A stretch of 64,000 nucleotides of DNA, taken from assembly GCF_009900715.1 (NCBI RefSeq), contig NZ_JAAAJC010000001.1, positions 981,216 to 1,045,215 on the forward strand. Direction: 5' to 3'. Shown in pieces: positions 59,425-64,000 of the stretch; the stretch's first letter is position 1, and each line of letters starts with the position of its first letter. The notes below the pieces were generated by a model that had not been told where the DNA came from, searched no databases, and worked only from the letters and a program-made list of their open reading frames with translations. Both the position numbers and the translations under genes were made by a program. The DNA comes from Halococcus salsus. GTDB taxonomy: Archaea > Halobacteriota > Halobacteria > Halobacteriales > Halococcaceae.

Positions 59425-60105
59425 ATGGCACACATCCACCTCGGCGAGGGGTCGTTCCCGCTGTGGGCGCTCGTCCTCTGGACCGTTCTCGGCATCGGCC
59501 TCCTCGGGGTCGCCACGTACCGCGTCCGGAAGAACGGGATCAGAACCAGCCAGGTCGCGCTCGCGGGTATCGGTGCCGCGGCGAGCTTCGCGGTCTTCCA
59601 GCTCAACCTCCCGGTCTGGGGTGGGATCCACATGAACCTCACCGGGCTCGTCGGCATCCTCGCCGGGCCGCTGCTCGGGGCGGTCATCGCGCTCGTGGTC
59701 AACGTCTTCTCCGCGGCGCTCGGTCACGGCGCGGTCGGGCTGCTCGGCGCGAACGTGCTCGTCAACGCGACCGAGGCCATCGTCGCCTACTACGCCTTCC
59801 GTACGTTGGTGGGCATGGACTGGGACGTCTTCCCCGCGAGCGCGAGCGCCGCCACGCTCGGGCTCTCCACGGGCGCGGTCCTGATGGGAGCCATCATCGT
59901 GGTCTCCGGGGTCAACGGCAGCGCCCTCCCGCGTTCGGACCTCGCTATCGCCGTCGCCGGCATGGTCGGGCTCAACCTCGGCGTGGCCGTCGTCGAGGGA
60001 CTGCTGACCGGGTTCATCGTCCAGTTCCTCGCCTCGATCCGACCCGACCTCGTTCCCGGCGTGACCCGCACGGAACGCGACACGACCGACGGGGTGAGCG
60101 CCTGA
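59425..60105 (+). CDS. cbiM: Cobalt/nickel ECF transporter substrate-specific component, CbiM-like
   Basis: This 226-residue membrane protein begins MAHIHLGEGSFPLWAL, close to the CbiM/NikM N-terminus in which the amino end and His residues bind Ni2+ or Co2+. About six to seven helices follow, with GGIHMNLTGLVGILAGPLLGAVIALVVN as the family core. The spacing of N-terminal His differs slightly from bacterial MHIxDG. It is the first gene of a four-gene operon. Choice between cobalt and nickel is not possible from sequence. Confidence 0.88.
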   Translation: MAHIHLGEGSFPLWALVLWTVLGIGLLGVATYRVRKNGIRTSQVALAGIGAAASFAVFQLNLPVWGGIHMNLTGLVGILAGPLLGAVIALVVNVFSAALGHGAVGLLGANVLVNATEAIVAYYAFRTLVGMDWDVFPASASAATLGLSTGAVLMGAIIVVSGVNGSALPRSDLAIAVAGMVGLNLGVAVVEGLLTGFIVQFLASIRPDLVPGVTRTERDTTDGVSA

Positions 60106-60434
60106 TGCAACGCTGGAAGCAGTACGGCGGGCTCGCCGGTTTGCTCGCGGTCTGTCTGGCCGCCGGGCTCTACGGCTTCACCTCGACCGGCGGCGCGCTC
60201 CCCTACGCTGAACGGTTCGGACAGGCGCTCCAGCGGGGCGCACAGGAGGGCGGCGGGCCGATCGTCGACCTCGGACGCGGCGTCGTCATCGCCGGACCGA
60301 TCAGCAAGGGTGGGCTCGTCACGGAGTACGTCGCGGTCGTCGTCCTCCTCGTCGTGCTCGGGGTCGGGTTGTACGTGTACGCGATCCGCTATCGAGGCGG
60401 GAGCGACCGGGACAGCGGCCAGGACGCGGCCTGA
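60105..60434 (+). CDS. Small membrane subunit of the cobalt/nickel transporter (CbiN-like position)
   Basis: This 109-residue protein has two hydrophobic helices (~10-25 and ~75-95) separated by a soluble loop, the topology of CbiN or NikL-type accessory subunits. The ATG overlaps the cbiM TGA by one base. Sequence similarity to CbiN is not obvious by eye, so the name rests on position and topology. Confidence 0.7.
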   Translation: MQRWKQYGGLAGLLAVCLAAGLYGFTSTGGALPYAERFGQALQRGAQEGGGPIVDLGRGVVIAGPISKGGLVTEYVAVVVLLVVLGVGLYVYAIRYRGGSDRDSGQDAA

Positions 60435-60436
60435 GC

Positions 60437-61252
60437 ATGACGACGCTTTCGAACCACGTCCCCGATCCGCGACTGATCACCGCCTACGCCGAACACCGTG
60501 ACAGCCCGCTCCACCGGGTGAACCCCTGGACCAAGCTCGGCGTCGTCGCCGTGCTCGTCCTCGCCGTCACCGTCGTGGACTCGCTCGCGGTTCTCGCCGG
60601 TCTCTACGCCGCGACACTCCTCGTCTACGGCGTCGCCAAGCTCCCGTACCGACGGCTAGTGCGGTGGTACACGCTACCGATGTTGTTCATCGTCTCGGTG
60701 GCCGGGCCGATCACCTTCCTCGAACCCGGGAGTCCGATCCTCGGTGCGCTCGCGACCCCGGTCGGCGAGCTCTCGGTGACGTGGGCGGGGGCCGCGCTGT
60801 TCGCCGAGCTGGCCTGCCGGTCGCTGACGGTCGTGACGTTCGCGCTCGCGGCGTCGATGACGACGAAATACAACGACATCGCCTACCTCCTCGGCCGGGT
60901 GTTCCCGGCCCCGATCGACCAGGTCGCGCTGTTGACCTACCGGTTCACCTTCGTCATGCTCGAAACCCTCGAAGACCTCGTGAAGAGCGTGCTCGCACGC
61001 GGGGCGAACCTCGGGGAGTTCTGGGCGAACAGACGGCTCTACGCACGGATCCTCGGGATGACGATGCTGACCGCCATCGAGCGCTCCGAGCGGCTCGTCA
61101 AGTCGATGGCGGCGCGCGGCTACGAGGGCGACATCACCCTCTACGGCGACGTCCGCCGCCCGCCAGCGAGAGAGGTCGCCGCGGTCGTCGGGCTGTTCGT
61201 CCTCGTCATCGCCTACGCGCTCGTGGTTGCCTACGGGGTGGTGACGATATGA
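60437..61252 (+). CDS. cbiQ: ECF transporter T component, CbiQ-like
   Basis: This 271-residue membrane protein has the N-terminal HRVNPWTKLGVV start typical of CbiQ/EcfT, about five helices, and the coupling motifs LARGANLGEFW and MAARGYEGDITLYGD. It pairs with the ATPase encoded next, whose ATG overlaps its TGA (ATGA). It starts two bases after the small subunit gene. Confidence 0.92.
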   Translation: MTTLSNHVPDPRLITAYAEHRDSPLHRVNPWTKLGVVAVLVLAVTVVDSLAVLAGLYAATLLVYGVAKLPYRRLVRWYTLPMLFIVSVAGPITFLEPGSPILGALATPVGELSVTWAGAALFAELACRSLTVVTFALAASMTTKYNDIAYLLGRVFPAPIDQVALLTYRFTFVMLETLEDLVKSVLARGANLGEFWANRRLYARILGMTMLTAIERSERLVKSMAARGYEGDITLYGDVRRPPAREVAAVVGLFVLVIAYALVVAYGVVTI

Positions 61253-62160
61253 GCGAGCACCCGACGGCCGACGCAACGGGGGATGCAGCGGACACCGAGC
61301 CACTGGTCGACCTTCGCTGTGAAGCCCACACCTACCCCGACGGGACCGTCGGGATGCACGACGTCGAGTTCGCGGTCCATCCCGACGAAGTCGTCGCGCT
61401 GGTCGGCGGCAACGGGTCGGGCAAGTCGACGCTGCTCGAACACCTGAACGCGACGCTCGTGCCCGACGAGGGCGAACTCCGCGTGACCGGCGAGGAGGTG
61501 ACGAGCGAGAACAAGGCCCACGCCCGTCGGGAGGTCGGCTTCGTCTTCCAGGACGCCGACACACAGATCGTCGCCCCCACCGTCCTCGACGACGTGCTGT
61601 TCGGGCTCCACAACTACGGCGTGCCCACTGACGAGGCGGAGCGGCGGGCCCGCGAGGCGCTCGCGACCGTGGACGCGAGCCACCTCGAAGACCGCATCCC
61701 GCACTACCTGAGCGGCGGCGAGAAGCGGCTCGTTGGGCTCGCCGGCGTGCTGGTGCTCGACCCCAGCGTGATCGTGCTCGACGAGCCGTTCGCCGGGCTC
61801 GACCCCGAGCGCTCGCGGCTGGTCGCCGACCGGATCCGCCGGATCGACGCCGAGGGGATCAGCGTCGTCCTCTCGACCCACGACCTCGACACCGCGGCCG
61901 CGATCGCCGACCGGGTCTGCGTGATGGCCGACGGGGGCGTCGTCAGCAGTGGCACCCCCCAAGAGATCTTCTACGACGACGACCTGCTGGACCGGGCCAA
62001 CCTCCACCCACCGAGTACGGTTCGAATCGCGCGTGGTGCGGGGCTGGACACCGAGGCACGGCCGGTCACCGAGGCCGAACTCGTCGCGTTGCTCGACGGG
62101 CGGTCGGCAGGGACGGACGACGGAGCGGTCGTTCACACGGATACGGAACCGACCGACTGA
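61249..62160 (+). CDS. cbiO: Cobalt/nickel ECF transporter ATPase, CbiO-like
   Basis: This 303-residue ABC ATPase has Walker A GGNGSGKST, Q-loop FQDADTQIVAPTV, signature LSGGEKRLVGLAG and Walker B VIVLDEPFAGLDPERS. The H-loop is in LSTHDLDTAA. It powers the CbiMQ-type importer as a homodimer, in contrast to the fused double ATPase of the other ECF system at 5339. Its C-terminal ~50 residues are an acidic extension of the kind found in haloarchaea. Confidence 0.94.
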   Translation: MSEHPTADATGDAADTEPLVDLRCEAHTYPDGTVGMHDVEFAVHPDEVVALVGGNGSGKSTLLEHLNATLVPDEGELRVTGEEVTSENKAHARREVGFVFQDADTQIVAPTVLDDVLFGLHNYGVPTDEAERRAREALATVDASHLEDRIPHYLSGGEKRLVGLAGVLVLDPSVIVLDEPFAGLDPERSRLVADRIRRIDAEGISVVLSTHDLDTAAAIADRVCVMADGGVVSSGTPQEIFYDDDLLDRANLHPPSTVRIARGAGLDTEARPVTEAELVALLDGRSAGTDDGAVVHTDTEPTD

Positions 62161-62211
62161 CGCGCTCGGTCGACCGCGACCGCCGCGGACGCTCGAAAAC
62201 CGAAAACCGAC

Positions 62212-62375
62212 CTACTCGTCGTCCGTCTTGGGAGACTCGTCCATCGCCTTGAGCGTGCGCTCTTCCAGCGACGTGAGCTCGTGTTTGCGCGCCGTCCGGA
62301 GCGCGTTCTCGCCGACGCCGTTCGCGTGCTAGCGACGTCGTAACGCCTGCCGATCTCGGTCGTCGAGGGCTCCAA
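62212..62375 (-). pseudogene. Probable frameshifted small gene downstream of DUF456
   Basis: Two minus-strand frames form a plausible ~54-residue acidic helical protein only if joined. The first part (from a TTG at 62375, six bases after the DUF456 stop) reads EPSTTEIGRRYDVA. The second part (62212-62328) reads HANGVGENALRTARKHEL, then TSLEERTLKAMDESPKTDDE, and ends at TAG. An in-frame TAG at 62329-62331 blocks the second frame. One missing base near 62328-62334 would restore it. It could be real decay or a sequencing error. Confidence 0.35.
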
Positions 62376-62381
62376 CTCCCT

Positions 62382-62864
62382 TCAGAGGAACGCCACGGCG
62401 AGCATCGCCACAAGTATCGTGAGGGTCAGGAGGACCTGAACGATCGTCGAGGTGAGCATCCCGACCACGGTGTAGGCGGCGGTCCGGGCACCCCGGATCG
62501 GGTCGCCGTGGCGGTAGAACTCGGCGGCGAAGACGGTGACGACGACCCCGACCACGAGCCCGAGCGGGCCGGTGAGGAAGAAGAGGACGAGCCCAACGAC
62601 CCCGGCGAGGGCGCTCGTCACCAGCGACCCGCCACCGGCGGCGGCGGAGATCGCCCCCGAGAAGTAGTCGGCGACGAACGCGAGCAGCCCGATGAGGGTG
62701 AGCGCGGTGAGCAGCCCGAGCCCGGGCTGGCTGTAGCCCGTAGCGTACCAGTAGCCGTAGACGCCGACGAGCGAGAGGAGCGCGCCCGGGATCAGCGGGA
62801 AGAGGCTGCCGACGACGGCGAGCACGAGGACCCCGAGGGCGACGAGCGCGAGGGGTTCGACCAT
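62382..62864 (-). CDS. DUF456 family membrane protein
   Basis: This 160-residue protein has four to five hydrophobic segments: the family-typical LVLAVVGSLFPLIPGALLSLVGVYGYW near the N-terminus, then FVADYFSGAISAAAGGGSLVTSALAG and TGPLGLVVGVVVTVFAAEF. The function is unknown. ATG 62864 is used because the family begins there; the frame continues upstream to 62924. It is divergent from the riboswitch-crcB operon. Confidence 0.85.
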   Translation of the reverse strand: MVEPLALVALGVLVLAVVGSLFPLIPGALLSLVGVYGYWYATGYSQPGLGLLTALTLIGLLAFVADYFSGAISAAAGGGSLVTSALAGVVGLVLFFLTGPLGLVVGVVVTVFAAEFYRHGDPIRGARTAAYTVVGMLTSTIVQVLLTLTILVAMLAVAFL

Positions 62865-62958
62865 GTCCTGACTCTCGGGCGACGGGAGTAAACTCCACCG
62901 GCCTCGGGCGTGGGAATTCCTCAACGACTAAATGCACCAGCCGCCCAGGGGCTTCATC

Positions 62959-63010
62959 GGGCGATGGAGTCCGCCTGCCCCAACCGCTGGGTTTCCAGCT
63001 GATGACTCCT
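62959..63010 (+). ncRNA. Fluoride riboswitch (crcB motif)
   Basis: The transcript here matches the crcB-motif fold closely. GGCGATGGAGTCCGCC makes the first hairpin (GGCG/CGCC) with GGAGTC in its loop. CTGG-GTTT-CCAG makes the second stem (62988-62999). CTGATGACTCC follows, whose GACTCC pairs with the loop GGAGTC as the defining pseudoknot. A TATA-like ACTAAATG at ~62928-62935 would start transcription just before it. It ends 14 bases before the crcB start, so control is probably at translation or transcript stability rather than by a T-rich terminator, which I do not see. Confidence 0.9.
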
Positions 63011-63023
63011 TCTCCAGCCAGCC

Positions 63024-63428
63024 ATGCCCGACACCCACCCGCTCCGAACGCTCGAATCGGTCGTCCTGATCGCCATCGGCGGCTTCTCCGGCTCGAATCT
63101 CAGATATTTCGTCGCCACGCTGGTCCCGGGACCGGTGGGGACGCTCGCGGTCAACGTCGTCGGGAGCTTCGTGCTCGGGTTCGTCCTCTACGAGGCGATC
63201 TACACGGGGATCCTCGCCGAACGGATGCAGCTGGTCTTCACCACGGGCTTTCTCTCCTCGCTCACGACCTACAGCACGTTCGGCGTTCAAACCGTGCTCC
63301 TCGACACGCCGCTCCTGATGGTCGGGAACGTCGTCGCGACCTACGCTCTCGGTTTCGCAGGCGTGTTCGCGGGGCGTGCGCTCGCCCGCCGTATCGAAAT
63401 CGATCCCGAACGGGGGGCGAGCGCGTGA
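63024..63428 (+). CDS. crcB1: CrcB/Fluc fluoride channel subunit 1
   Basis: This 134-residue, four-helix fluoride exporter subunit has GGFSGSNLRYFVA, the NVVGSFVLGF motif (conserved Asn, pore) and TGFLSSLTTYSTFGVQT (the TxSTF box lining the fluoride path). Fluc works as a dual-topology dimer; two adjacent different genes usually form a heterodimer with opposite topologies. The ATG at 63024 follows a fluoride riboswitch. Its TGA overlaps the next ATG by one base. Confidence 0.95.
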   Translation: MPDTHPLRTLESVVLIAIGGFSGSNLRYFVATLVPGPVGTLAVNVVGSFVLGFVLYEAIYTGILAERMQLVFTTGFLSSLTTYSTFGVQTVLLDTPLLMVGNVVATYALGFAGVFAGRALARRIEIDPERGASA

Positions 63429-63784
63429 TGGAGATCCATCCCGCCCACCTCGTCGGGACCGGCGGGGCCATCGGGGCGCTCTGTCGGAGCTACGTCAGCC
63501 AGCGGCTGAACACGACCTACCCGCTCGGAACGCTCACGGTCAACGTCGTCGGGAGCTTCGTGCTCGGGCTGGTGACGTTCGCCGGCGTGGGTGGCGACGT
63601 CGCGCTCCTCGTCGGGACCGGTGCCTGCGGTTCGTTCACGACGTTCTCGTCGTTCTCGGTCGAGACCTTCCAACTGGCCGAGGCCGACGACTGGGGACGG
63701 GCCGCCGCGAACGCGATCGCGAACCTCGTCGGGTCGCTCGCAGCGATCGGGCTGGCGTGGTTCCTGTTGCAGCTCGTCGGCTGA
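63428..63784 (+). CDS. crcB2: CrcB/Fluc fluoride channel subunit 2
   Basis: This 118-residue second Fluc subunit has GTGGAIGALCRSYVSQ, NVVGSFVLGLVTF and GACGSFTTFSSFSVET. Charge pattern and length differ from the first subunit, as in heterodimeric Fluc pairs inserted in opposite directions. Translation is coupled to crcB1 by the one-base overlap. Confidence 0.95.
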   Translation: MEIHPAHLVGTGGAIGALCRSYVSQRLNTTYPLGTLTVNVVGSFVLGLVTFAGVGGDVALLVGTGACGSFTTFSSFSVETFQLAEADDWGRAAANAIANLVGSLAAIGLAWFLLQLVG

Positions 63785-63792
63785 ACAGCGAG

Positions 63793-64000
63793 TCAGTCGA
63801 CGTAGCGGGCACGTTCGGCCCGTGCCGCCTCGTCGCCGTAGCGTTCGATCAGTGGCTCGTAGGCGTCCCCGAGCCCACGGAGACACTCCCGAGCGGAGTC
63901 GTAGCCGAGTTCGTCGGCGACCGCCGAGGCGGGTCGTGACTGGAGCACGCGCATCACCAACAGTCGCTCCTCGCGGGCCGACAGCGCGGTGCTCTCTGGG
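63793..64000 (-). CDS. Unidentified protein, C-terminal part (truncated by window end)
   Basis: The minus-strand frame ends at 63793 and runs off the right edge, giving the last 68 residues. They are helical and acidic/Arg-rich: SAREERLLVMRVLQSRP, ASAVADELGYDSARECLRGL, and a tail ending ARYVD. The DELGYDSARECLRGL stretch could be a helix-turn-helix, but too little is visible to name the protein. It converges with crcB2, nine bases between stops. Confidence 0.55.
   Translation of the reverse strand, partial: PESTALSAREERLLVMRVLQSRPASAVADELGYDSARECLRGLGDAYEPLIERYGDEAARAERARYVD

Overview
The window is a stretch of chromosome-like DNA from a halophilic archaeon (class Halobacteria). The evidence is the high G+C content, very acidic proteins, TATA-box promoters close to start codons with many apparently leaderless genes, Tat-type signal peptides, a PGF-CTERM surface protein, and haloarchaeal families such as the FolC-FolP fusion, TbsP-like regulators, FNT-UspA fusions and DUF7519-type membrane proteins. 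I cannot fix the genus from sequence alone. No rRNA, tRNA, CRISPR array, transposase or integrase gene was seen.

Layout. 1-4.5 kb: end of a sugar-phosphate isomerase, the folate fusion enzyme, a VOC protein and a TbsP-like regulator. 4.5-8.1 kb: an ECF vitamin or metal transporter (S component, fused double ATPase, T component). 8.2-14.6 kb: a sugar nucleotidyltransferase, an FNR-like flavoprotein, a small zinc protein, and a possible C1 neighbourhood (FNT-UspA channel, formaldehyde-dehydrogenase-like enzyme, formamidase-like enzyme). 14.7-20.3 kb: a Tat-exported beta-helix protein, a HerA-like ATPase facing a putative PD-(D/E)XK nuclease, and a formylglycine-generating enzyme. 20.5-24.2 kb: DUF4350 and MoxR genes facing two membrane-protein genes. 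24.4-30.5 kb: a LolA-like protein with an excalibur tail, a HAD hydrolase, a MATE exporter and a hypothetical protein.

29.8-39.8 kb is the most coherent block. Divergent molybdenum-cofactor genes (MocA-like and MoeA) face a seven-gene operon coxG-S-L-M-D-E-F for a molybdenum hydroxylase. Its large subunit carries the form II type active-site loop (YRGAGR), so true CO oxidation is doubtful. 39.9-43.6 kb holds DUF58 and DUF4129 genes that look like the displaced partner half of the 20.5-24.2 kb MoxR group. This suggests that the 15.7 kb between them was inserted.

43.7-57.6 kb: an acyl-CoA dehydrogenase, a cupredoxin/PQQ-type sugar dehydrogenase, a second TbsP-like regulator, a copper-storage-like protein, an aldo/keto reductase, a nucleoside hydrolase, a ferritin-like/CHRD protein, an MBL nuclease paired with ATP-dependent DNA ligase, an amidase and a DoxX-like protein. 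57.8-59.2 kb: a lipoprotein and two small unknown proteins. 59.4-62.2 kb: a CbiMNQO-type cobalt/nickel importer. 62.2-62.9 kb: a DUF456 protein and a probable frameshifted small gene. 62.96-63.8 kb: a fluoride riboswitch followed by two CrcB/Fluc genes. The window ends inside an unidentified gene.
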